A stretch of 64,000 bases of DNA from contig NZ_SRZX01000007.1 of assembly GCF_004792665.1 (NCBI RefSeq), positions 62,001 through 126,000 on the forward strand, written 5' to 3'. Each line of letters starts with the position of its first letter. Position 1 is the stretch's first letter. The position numbers and the translations under genes were made by a program. Source of the stretch: Marinobacter orientalis (GTDB lineage Bacteria; Pseudomonadota; Gammaproteobacteria; Pseudomonadales; Oleiphilaceae). The notes below the pieces were generated by a model. The model was not told the origin of the DNA, searched no databases, and saw only the letters and a program-made list of their open reading frames with translations. Below, piece after piece: positions 18,457 to 26,104 of the stretch.

Positions 18457-21400
18457 ATGAGCCAGACCACCGCTACGGCCTCACCCCAGAGACAGTCGCG
18501 CAGCCCAGACCCGGCACCCCAGCCGGCTCCTGCGGCCCAGCAACCGCAGAACGGAGAATCGGGTGCGAGCAATACGGCGGTTACCGGCCTGATGGAGGAC
18601 GGCAGCTTTGTAGTCGGTCTGGGCGGCGGTGTTCGCATCAGCGCAGACAGCATTGAAGGCGAAAACCAGCTCAGCGCCGACCTCTCGGCCCTCAACCTGG
18701 GCATCCCAGGGCTTCGCCTGACCCGTTTCCGCTACAACACCAACCGCAACTGGGGTCGTCTCAATGCCGAACTCGCAGTGCCTTATCTGGAATCCACACA
18801 AGCCACATTGACGCTGGATGACAGCGGCCTTGCAAGCCTGAGCGGCGAGCTCACTGCCACGGCGCAGTTGCCGGCTCTGAATAACCCGGAACTGACGGTG
18901 TCTCTGGATGAGAACCGCGAGCTTTCCGCCGCTGTGGACATTGCAGGAGCGGACCTGGTGCCGGCACGAATGAGGAAGCTTTCGGTCACCGGAAGCGGCC
19001 GCATCGCCCTGACCCGGGGGAAGCTTAACGGCAACCTCAGCTTCGACCTGGTCTATGAGGGACTGGGTTCCGGTCAGATTTCCATGCGATTTACCGAGGA
19101 CGGCAACTTTTCCGGCAGCGGCCATGCACTGGTTACCCAGCCATTGCTCTCGGGTATCCGGGCGGAACTGGGTATCGACGAAGCGGGTGACCTCGCCGGC
19201 AGCGTCTCACTTCCAGCCGCGCGCCTGGAGCCGCCGGCCCCCGGTCTCTCCATAAGCGAAGGGACGGTCACCTTTGCCTACCGTAACCAGCGGCTGTCCG
19301 GCAGCATCGAGGGGGTAAACCTCAGCTATCGTGAACTGGGGGATGCCACACTCAATGGGAGTTTCAGCGACGATCATGCCGAGGGCAGCGGCGAATTCAA
19401 CCTGTCCCTGCCGGGATTTTCCGAGGTGAGTGGCGACGTCGGCTTCAACGAACAGGGACAGTTCTTCGGTGGCTTCCGGCTCACCGCCAACGATTTTCCC
19501 GAAGGCTTACCGGTCGAGTCCGGGCGCATTACCGGCCGCCTGGATGAGTCCGGCAATGTCAGTTTCAGCGGCACCGTGGCCATTACCCTGGCCAGCGTGG
19601 GTCGCGGTCAATTCTCTGCAGCCTATGAAAACGGGGCGACCAGCGTCACCGCAAATGTGGAACTGACCGACCTGCCCGGCCTGGAATCCGCCAGCGTGCT
19701 GATTACGCTGACCGATGGTGACCTGGAGGGCGAAGCCGACATTGCCGTAGACAGTGAAACCCTGCCCGGCATCGGCGCCCGGCTGCACCTGACCTACCGG
19801 GAAGGCCTCTGGTCTGCCGAGCAACAGGTGGATTTCAGCGTCGACGATGGCCGGCTGCACGGAACGGTCACCCTGGCCCTTGCCCAGGAGGAAGACGGCG
19901 GGCTGAACGTATACGGCGGCGGGGATGTCACCGCCGAGATTGCCCCTAACCTTGAAGGCACCCTGGCCCTTACCATCAACCCCGACGGTACGATTGATAC
20001 CAGTGGCGAGATCCGCGTACCGGAACCCATCGAGCTGTTTCCGGAAAAGCGCCTGGAAGGGGAGCTGTTCAGTCACAGCCAGAACATTCCCTTGTGGGCC
20101 ATCCTGGTCGCCGTTATCCGGATCCGCGCCGGTGTGAGGGCCGGCATCGGTCCGGGGCAGCTGCGTAACATCACGGTGGCAGGTGAATATACGATTGGCG
20201 CGGAGGAACTCCCGTCATTCTCGGTCACCGGCGAGCTCTACATCCCTGCCTTTGCAGAGGCCTATCTCGGCATCGGTGCGGGTCTGGGGCTGGATGTGGC
20301 CCTGGGCTCACTCACCGGAGGCATCGAAGGCATGGCCACCGCCGGCATCTACGGAGCCATCTCGGTGATACCGGAGCTGGCCTACGAGGACGGGGATTAC
20401 ATGATCAACGGCACCGCTACCCTGGCCGGTGCCGCCAAGTTCAAGCTGGGCCTGAATGCCTGGGCGGAGATAGAGGCACTCTGGGTGACGGTCTGGGAAA
20501 AGGAATGGGAACTGGCAGAGTGGGTATGGGATCTTGGCCCCACTCTCGCCCTGCAGGCGAGGCTCAGTTACAACTTCTCCAACCCCGAGCCCCCAAGCCT
20601 GGAAGTGGAAAGTGGCGATATACCGGACGCAGAACAGCTGATTCAGGATGCCATACCCAAGGATGGCCCGCCCTCCTCGGGTACGCGGGAAGCCCTGCAG
20701 AATCGTGCCGAATGGAACGGCCCCACACGCCAGCCCGGAAGCGACAACGAAGTACCTGAACAACTGGCCAGACAGGCCGAGCAGGCTCCGGAGACCGGAG
20801 GACGGCCCTCGGCGGGAAGTGGCGGGGGTCGCCCACGGGCAGAGCAGCGCAGAACTCAGGAAACACAGAACCAGCCACAAGGCCGGGGCCGGTCGGACCA
20901 GGCTGATCAGGCTACGGAGAACACCCAGAGTGCGGGTCAGCCTGCGCGTACGGAAAGCACCGTCGCCGAGGAAGAAACACCACCGCAAAAGGGGCCCAGA
21001 CACCCGAGCTCACCCTCCCTCGCCAGTCTGGACGAACCACCGGTCCCCATGCCTCGCACATCGGCACAACAGCAGGAAGACCTGAAAGCCGCCGAGAAGG
21101 TACTGAAACAGGCCTTCGGTCAGTCTGAGGATTCTGAAGATCTGGAAAACCGCTACTTTGCAAAAATCCGGCAACGTTACCAACTGAGCCAGATCCGCTT
21201 CGTCCAGAAGGGCGACAAGACAGCGGTGGAGCTGGCCATCAACCCCAGACTCGAAGTACTGGACTCCCTTGAGGCCTCCGGTACCGGCCTGGCTGGCAAG
21301 CAAACACGGATCTCCTATGGAACAGGCTCCGTGGGTGGCCATACGGTAGGTCTCGCCATGGAGGCCGAGCTGGGGCCGGACCATCCGTCCGGCAGCGATG

Positions 21401-22173
21401 CCAATGGTATCCACGCACTGATGAACAAGCTCACCACAACACCCACCAACCTGTCCGGCGACCGTCGCTACATTCGCGGCCACCTTTTGAATGGCCAGCT
21501 CGGGGGTGAAGGCTCAGACATGAACCTGTTTCCGATCACCCATCAGGCCAACATGGCTCACCGTGACCAGATCGAAAACAAGGTGAAAGACTGGGTCAAC
21601 GTTAAACGCTTCTGGGTGGATTACCAGGTACGGATGGAACTGGACGGCAGCCCCGTTCTGAGTCACCCGGAAAGCAACAAGGGGTTCAATTACGTCAACA
21701 GCCGGATGGTCTGCGAAGCCGCCATCATCACTCTGGACGCCAAACGGGTTAACAGGGTAACCACCACCATTTTTTCCGAATACGCCCTGCCCAGCGAAAG
21801 TGACAGGGATAACCGGAATTCGATGGCTAACGTTGACTCGAGTACGGAATATACCGAGGTCACCCCCAGGCAAAGCGACCTTGATGCCACCATCAATGAG
21901 CAGAAGGGCAGCCGGACCTACCGGCTCAACCGGGCTATTACCGGAGCTATCCGGGAGGCACTCTCAAGAGGCGCCACCGAGCAGGAGGTTAAACAGGCAG
22001 TGCAAGGTGTCAGCGGCGTTGGCGAATCCAGGGCGGAGACGCTGGTGCGTATCTACAACCGCTTTGGTCAAGACGTCGCAACCGGCCTTGGCGAAACCGA
22101 CAAGAGCGCACTGACAACCATCAACCGGCTCGCCGACGACGTGGTTGCAACCATCGACGTCCTTGAACCCTGA
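18457..22173 (+). CDS. Putative eCIS cargo/effector with DNA/RNA non-specific endonuclease-like domain
   Basis: A 1238-residue protein with four parts. Residues about 1-45 are Pro/Gln-rich. Residues about 45-540 are many short Gly/Ser beta repeats, each with a pattern like LEGE or GSFSDDHAEGSGE. Residues about 545-730 form a hydrophobic Gly/Ala-rich region ending in a WELAEWVWDLGP motif. A charged Gln/Pro/Arg linker (about 735-890) leads to a C-terminal toxin-like domain with RGHLLNGQLGG (1007-1017) and NLFPITHQAN (1023-1032). The His in RGH and the Asn fit the DNA/RNA non-specific endonuclease (NucA/NS_2-like) active site. A helix-hairpin-helix (VSGVGESRAETLV, about 1185) follows. No DUF4157 HExxH is present. 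As the last gene of the operon, directly after the ATPase, it is a likely payload. Confidence 0.75.
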   Translation: MSQTTATASPQRQSRSPDPAPQPAPAAQQPQNGESGASNTAVTGLMEDGSFVVGLGGGVRISADSIEGENQLSADLSALNLGIPGLRLTRFRYNTNRNWGRLNAELAVPYLESTQATLTLDDSGLASLSGELTATAQLPALNNPELTVSLDENRELSAAVDIAGADLVPARMRKLSVTGSGRIALTRGKLNGNLSFDLVYEGLGSGQISMRFTEDGNFSGSGHALVTQPLLSGIRAELGIDEAGDLAGSVSLPAARLEPPAPGLSISEGTVTFAYRNQRLSGSIEGVNLSYRELGDATLNGSFSDDHAEGSGEFNLSLPGFSEVSGDVGFNEQGQFFGGFRLTANDFPEGLPVESGRITGRLDESGNVSFSGTVAITLASVGRGQFSAAYENGATSVTANVELTDLPGLESASVLITLTDGDLEGEADIAVDSETLPGIGARLHLTYREGLWSAEQQVDFSVDDGRLHGTVTLALAQEEDGGLNVYGGGDVTAEIAPNLEGTLALTINPDGTIDTSGEIRVPEPIELFPEKRLEGELFSHSQNIPLWAILVAVIRIRAGVRAGIGPGQLRNITVAGEYTIGAEELPSFSVTGELYIPAFAEAYLGIGAGLGLDVALGSLTGGIEGMATAGIYGAISVIPELAYEDGDYMINGTATLAGAAKFKLGLNAWAEIEALWVTVWEKEWELAEWVWDLGPTLALQARLSYNFSNPEPPSLEVESGDIPDAEQLIQDAIPKDGPPSSGTREALQNRAEWNGPTRQPGSDNEVPEQLARQAEQAPETGGRPSAGSGGGRPRAEQRRTQETQNQPQGRGRSDQADQATENTQSAGQPARTESTVAEEETPPQKGPRHPSSPSLASLDEPPVPMPRTSAQQQEDLKAAEKVLKQAFGQSEDSEDLENRYFAKIRQRYQLSQIRFVQKGDKTAVELAINPRLEVLDSLEASGTGLAGKQTRISYGTGSVGGHTVGLAMEAELGPDHPSGSDANGIHALMNKLTTTPTNLSGDRRYIRGHLLNGQLGGEGSDMNLFPITHQANMAHRDQIENKVKDWVNVKRFWVDYQVRMELDGSPVLSHPESNKGFNYVNSRMVCEAAIITLDAKRVNRVTTTIFSEYALPSESDRDNRNSMANVDSSTEYTEVTPRQSDLDATINEQKGSRTYRLNRAITGAIREALSRGATEQEVKQAVQGVSGVGESRAETLVRIYNRFGQDVATGLGETDKSALTTINRLADDVVATIDVLEP

Positions 22174-22221
22174 AAACCGTTCATTCTCGCAACACTTCTC
22201 CGGAAATGGGGGACGTGCTAG

Positions 22222-22392
22222 ATTAATTATTGCAATGCTGCGGTGCGCGATGACGGCCGGACCAGCAACTTGCTGGTTCCCTTCCCCGCGTTGGCCGGTG
22301 ATGAGGCATACCTGGCGGTTCCCGAGCGGAATGTCATGCAAGTACCGGGGTCCCGTGGCGAGATCACGCGCCTGGCCAACGTGGTCGGGTAA
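22222..22392 (+). pseudogene. Possible C-terminal gene remnant
   Basis: After a TAG at 22219-22221 a 56-codon frame runs to TAA at 22390-22392. From Val at 22243 it reads like genuine protein (VRDDGRTSNLLVPFPALAG, then EAYLAVPERN and ITRLANVVG), with hydrophobic strands and few rare codons. It has no ribosome site or proper start, so it is best seen as the remaining end of a lost gene. I do not recognise the family. It may also be a chance frame. Confidence 0.25.
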
Positions 22393-22507
22393 CTGATGCG
22401 CCCAAAGCGGCTCCAGGAACGCGGGCAGGATGCTCACAGTGGAACTGTGCCTCACTGGTAAAATCACTGGCTGACAAGGGTCAATACCGTTAACGACACA
22501 GGCGGTT

Positions 22508-22528
22508 GGCCGGTGGTTACCACCGGCC
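22508..22528. repeat. Perfect 9-bp-arm palindrome between convergent operons
   Basis: The arms GGCCGGTGG and CCACCGGCC are separated by TTA. The hairpin is GC-rich and lies between the eCIS operon and the oppositely oriented lysis genes, where a bidirectional terminator would be expected. It lacks a following T-run on either strand, so intrinsic termination is uncertain. Confidence 0.5.
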
Positions 22529-22795
22529 TGCTTCTCCCCACCGGTTCAAAGCATCATGTATAGAAGGAAACCGGGAAAGATTTGGTTTCTGAAGACTTCT
22601 TCCTCATGTCCGGCACGTTGAGCGAGAGGATGCCTTGGTCCATCCTGCCCCCGGTTCTTGCCATCGGTATCGCTGTGTTGAGCCAACTTAATCCGCTAAC
22701 CCGGAGGGTCAAAGGCATGAATGTCCGTTTCGTCGATGGTCTCATGTTGGGGCTGGTGTTGGTGAGCAGGTAGAAGCAACCAGGCGGTCTACCGC

Positions 22796-23386
22796 TCAAT
22801 CATTCACCGGCTTCTTCATCGCCAACCATTCCGCGACCACTTTATTGCTCGGCCGCGTTCCCTGCTCGGCCACGGCCGCTTCGAAGATTTTCGATTCCTT
22901 ACTGTCGTTCTGCTCGTCCAGTTGCCGAAATTCCTTGCGCATCACGACCAGGTTTTTGGCGGCTTGCACGGCGTCTTTTCTTACCGCCATATCCTGGGAT
23001 TTTAATTGCATGCGCCCGCCGAAGTAGAAACCGATGATGACACTCAGCAAAGCCCAGTAGCCGGTGGGCATGAGGCTGTAGGATTCGGCGATCAGGAGAA
23101 ACTTTTCCGGGCTTAAGGGCGCGATAATAAAAAACGCCAGGACGCCGAAGGTGATGATCGGGCGCACCGAGCGATTTAATCCATCGATCAGAGAATCCCA
23201 CCAGGTGCGATTTTTCCGGTCGACGAACTCCGCGGCGAATTGCCCCATCACGGCTTTGTCGCGGTCGAGGTCGGCCATGACTTCGTTGTGGCGGTGTTGT
23301 TCTTTTTCGGTGGCGTTGGGCTTGAAAACCTCGACAACTTCTTTGCCACCTCTGAAAATATCGCCGATTGCGCTCCACCAGGCCAT
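22796..23386 (-). CDS. Holin, 3-TM GTA-type
   Basis: A 196-residue membrane protein. The start AWWSAIGDIF..GGKEVVEVF with a charged helix (EKEQHRHNEVMADLDRDK) and WWDSLIDGLNRSVRPIITFG are characteristic of the GTA_holin_3TM family. Two clear membrane segments follow (VLAFFIIAPL, YWALLSVIIGFYFGGRM), then a cytoplasmic charged tail. The C-terminal tail is longer than in minimal family members. Its ATG shares one base with the stop of the endolysin gene (TAATG), showing co-translation. Holins of this type permit lysozyme access to peptidoglycan in phages and gene transfer agents. Confidence 0.83.
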   Translation of the reverse strand: MAWWSAIGDIFRGGKEVVEVFKPNATEKEQHRHNEVMADLDRDKAVMGQFAAEFVDRKNRTWWDSLIDGLNRSVRPIITFGVLAFFIIAPLSPEKFLLIAESYSLMPTGYWALLSVIIGFYFGGRMQLKSQDMAVRKDAVQAAKNLVVMRKEFRQLDEQNDSKESKIFEAAVAEQGTRPSNKVVAEWLAMKKPVND

Positions 23387-23925
23387 TAGGCTACCTCCTG
23401 CTCAAATTCGTCGACACGGTTCATCCATCCTCGCAGGAAAACTTCCTGGGAAGGGCGGGCAGCGACGATGGTGCGGTAAAAGTTGCGCCGCTCTTCCAAC
23501 AAGGCTTTGAGAAAATAGTCGCCCATGACGTTTTGGGCCCAGGCAGCGGCTCTGGCGGTATTGGGGCCCATGGCGCCATCCTCGTCCAGGGGCGGCTCCT
23601 TACCGGCCTGGTTGATCACGCTTTGCACGAATTTTATCGCCCGGCGCGGGCCGTGGTTGACCGCGCAATCGAAAATAAAAGGCTGGATTTCTTCCGGCAG
23701 GCGGTGGATGCGCGGACCTTCGAAGTAGTTGCTCTCGTAGATGTCCCGGGCTACATCTTCACTGAGATTTTTGACTTCGCTTTTTAACGCGGCGCGGCCG
23801 ATGTAACGGGACAGGGTGTTTTGGGTAATTCCAAAGTTGGTGGGCCCGCCGCGATCGGCGGGGTGGTCGACATAGCCGCCTTCACGACGCAGTATGTCGT
23901 CGATCATTTCCTCGATGCCAGCCAT
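23386..23925 (-). CDS. Endolysin, glycoside hydrolase 108 family (DUF847-like)
   Basis: A 179-residue peptidoglycan hydrolase with the family signature ILRREGGYVDHPADRGGPT, NFGITQNTLS near the N-terminus, where the Glu of REGGY is the expected catalytic acid. A FIFDCAVNHGPRRAIKFVQ segment and a C-terminal helix region with RRNFYRTIV complete the fold; the last part resembles the peptidoglycan-binding domain 3 seen in GH108 proteins. There is no signal peptide, so export depends on the overlapping holin. The pair may be a prophage relic or, given its place next to an eCIS, a release cassette. Confidence 0.85.
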   Translation of the reverse strand: MAGIEEMIDDILRREGGYVDHPADRGGPTNFGITQNTLSRYIGRAALKSEVKNLSEDVARDIYESNYFEGPRIHRLPEEIQPFIFDCAVNHGPRRAIKFVQSVINQAGKEPPLDEDGAMGPNTARAAAWAQNVMGDYFLKALLEERRNFYRTIVAARPSQEVFLRGWMNRVDEFEQEVA

Positions 23926-24189
23926 GATTTCTCCTTAAACTGGTCAAGAAGCTATAACGGTGAGGCTGGTTGCCGAAGGACCTCAACACCATCGAACATT
24001 AGCCTATCTCGATGTCGCGAAATTCCAACTGCCGATTCAATGATGTTTGCCAAGACGTGGAATCAGACCTTTTTTAAAAATAGCTTACCTGAAAATAAAA
24101 TCCTGCAGTTTTTCTTTTTTATAACTGACCCTGACCCGTGTTCAGTACCGCTCACTGTCAGAAAAATCCGGCTCGTCCAATGCCCGTCT

Positions 24190-24600
24190 TCAGCCGTTGG
24201 GTTTGCTGGCAAGCTCCTTCAGCGCTTCCATGGCCTCATCGATTCGATCGCTGGGCACGAACATGTGGTCGTGATAAAACCCCGCTATGACATTAGTGGT
24301 AATGCCCCGTTCGGCAAGCAGGCTCGTTACCACGGAGGTGAGGCCCAGAGCTTCGAGACTGGAGTGGCCTTCGAGCGTGATGCGGCGGAAGACTCTGTAG
24401 TAGTCCAGGCCTTCGGCTTTGGCCTGCTCCAGAGGAATGACCAGGGTCAGACCTTCCAGTTCGGCGATGCTGACAATGGGTTTCAGCTTTTCCAGCTCGC
24501 CATACTTTGCGTGGGGAACTGTGCAATAGACATAGGTCGTCGAGTCCAGTTTTGGTGAGAGCTGCGTGATCAAATCCTGGAGAAACTTTGGTCGCTTCAT
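24190..24600 (-). CDS. ACT-domain protein (DUF2241/ACT_3-like)
   Basis: A 136-residue protein with two ACT-like halves: residues about 20-70 (YVYCTVPHAKYGELEKLKP, EGLTLVIPLEQAKAEGL) and 70-130 (FRRITLEGHSSLEALGLTS, ITTNVIAGFYHDHMFVPSD). ACT_3 proteins are small, stand-alone putative amino-acid sensors; the ligand is not known. It is monocistronic, with an approximately 260-base AT-rich gap to the endolysin gene and a 106-base gap to the monooxygenase gene upstream on the same strand. Confidence 0.8.
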   Translation of the reverse strand: MKRPKFLQDLITQLSPKLDSTTYVYCTVPHAKYGELEKLKPIVSIAELEGLTLVIPLEQAKAEGLDYYRVFRRITLEGHSSLEALGLTSVVTSLLAERGITTNVIAGFYHDHMFVPSDRIDEAMEALKELASKPNG

Positions 24601-24706
24601 CTTTAACTATCCTCTGGCCGAATATCGTAGGTATACAGAAATTTAGCACTTTCTGTGGTCATTTACGTTAATGGAATGAACTCTTCAGGCTTTAGCCACT
24701 GAAAAA

Positions 24707-25855
24707 CTACTGAGCACTGCCTGGGAACTGAGACCTGTTTCCCAGCCTTTGGCCCTGTGATTCAAGACGTTCGCCGAGGGCTATCTGGCGCTGTTCCCAG
24801 TGTGCCAGAACAGCGTCTGGATTTTCATCTCCGTGGCGGAGCGCAACCGCAAGATCGATCGCATTTGCGGCCGCTTTTGAGGTGCTTGCTGCGGTATGCG
24901 GCCTTGGCACAAACGCTGCGTCGCCCGTCAATAAAACGCGCCCGAAAACCATTCTGTTCACTGACAGGTCCAGTATCGGCTGGATAAATGGCTCCCTGGT
25001 TGCCAGAACAAGGCTCTTCATCTGCGGAGCCAGCTGCGACCTTGCTGCTGTCCGCATTTCATCGACCAACTCCTGCTTTGCTAATCCAGGAGGCACCGAG
25101 GTCAGTCGGCTTCGGCCGGTTTTGTCCGTGAGCAATTCCGGTAGATCATCTGCGCTGACATTTCGGTACCACACCCAGTTAAAGTAGCGCTCACCTTTCC
25201 GTGTCGAACCATCCGGGGCCGGAATCAGATACTGCAGAATGTGGGACCCCGGAAATTGCTGGAACACAAAGCGCTCGCTCAGTAATTGGGCCGCTTCAGG
25301 ATCAAGCTCCCCTTCTTTTACCAATCCTCGCCAGGCTACATAACCAGCGTAGTCGGGTGTCACGCCTGGCAACATGAGTGAGCGGACGGTCGAGTTTACG
25401 CCGTCTGCGCCAATTAACAGATCACCGGTGGCAATTCGCCCATCCTGGAAGATCGCTGTAACCTTTCTGTCGTCTTCTTCATGAACACTCACGAGACGCG
25501 AATTCAAATGATAGTTGTCGTCAGGTATGGCGTTACGCATCGTGTTGTAGAGCATCGGCCAGGAAGTCAGGGTTTGCTGGCCGTTCATCCGCTGCGCGAT
25601 ACTTCCGTCATGATCCAGAAATAGCCGCTCATGAGAGACCACGCCCAGATCCGGATAGTCTTTTAGCCCGGAGAGTTCAAACGCCAGCTCTACTTCCGGC
25701 TGTAATACGATACCTCCGCCACGGCTTTCCAGGGCATGTGGTGTCCGCTCGAATACATCTACCTGCCAGCCGATACTGCGCAACATAAGTGCATTGAACA
25801 GCCCCGCGAGAGAGCCTCCGATAATAATTGCTCTGGGCCTGGTTTTGTCGTTCAC
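24707..25855 (-). CDS. FAD-dependent aromatic-type monooxygenase (class A)
   Basis: This 382-residue protein has the three class A flavoprotein hydroxylase motifs: a FAD-binding GGSLAG near residue 14 (AIIIGGSLAGLFNALML), the DG motif in LLIGADGVNSTVR, and the GD motif in VLLTGDAAFVPRPHTAAS near residue 310. It resembles 2,6-dihydroxypyridine and salicylate hydroxylase relatives. The substrate cannot be told from sequence and no catabolic genes adjoin it. It is divergent from the GGDEF gene with about 250 bases between the two starts. Confidence 0.8.
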   Translation of the reverse strand: MNDKTRPRAIIIGGSLAGLFNALMLRSIGWQVDVFERTPHALESRGGGIVLQPEVELAFELSGLKDYPDLGVVSHERLFLDHDGSIAQRMNGQQTLTSWPMLYNTMRNAIPDDNYHLNSRLVSVHEEDDRKVTAIFQDGRIATGDLLIGADGVNSTVRSLMLPGVTPDYAGYVAWRGLVKEGELDPEAAQLLSERFVFQQFPGSHILQYLIPAPDGSTRKGERYFNWVWYRNVSADDLPELLTDKTGRSRLTSVPPGLAKQELVDEMRTAARSQLAPQMKSLVLATREPFIQPILDLSVNRMVFGRVLLTGDAAFVPRPHTAASTSKAAANAIDLAVALRHGDENPDAVLAHWEQRQIALGERLESQGQRLGNRSQFPGSAQ

Positions 25856-26104
25856 GTCTGCTCTCCTGTACCTCGCGACGAATCCAGCATGTTGTGTGGA
25901 ATAGTCGGCGCAAGCTGTCGATATATCGCTGGGCTGTGTTCAGGACTTTCTTTGGTCTCCAACTTTCTATTGTGTATTTTGAAATATATGCCCTAGCATA
26001 ATACATGGAGGTATGTTGTTACGGGCTGATCGGGCCCTGAGATCCGGATGATTTATGAACCACGCTGGTACCTTGCCAGTGCATCACGGAGGATGTCTCT
26101 AGCC

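Larger units (their letters stand above)
22174..22795. other. Intergenic region after the eCIS operon, no intact gene
   Basis: About 620 bases separate the putative effector from the holin gene on the opposite strand. I see one short open stretch (described separately), one strong palindrome at 22508-22528 and a small CACAGT/ACTGTG inverted pair near 22436-22450. Open frames of 60-80 codons on either strand at 22554-22799 show no recognisable protein. It may be the scar of an insertion or deletion at the operon end, but no insertion-sequence ends were found. Confidence 0.5.

Noticed and set aside
71-22173. Type VI secretion system
   Set aside because: Spike, gp25 and ATPase alone could suggest T6SS, but no TssJ, TssK, TssL, TssM or ClpV is present, while baseplate J, P2-I-like and DUF4255 are.
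22554-22799. 81-codon frame on the - strand as a gene or insertion-sequence remnant
   Set aside because: No transposase motif, start signal or terminal repeat could be seen and the composition is not protein-like.
22796-23925. Complete prophage
   Set aside because: Only the lysis pair is phage-like; no integrase, capsid, terminase or attachment repeat is visible.
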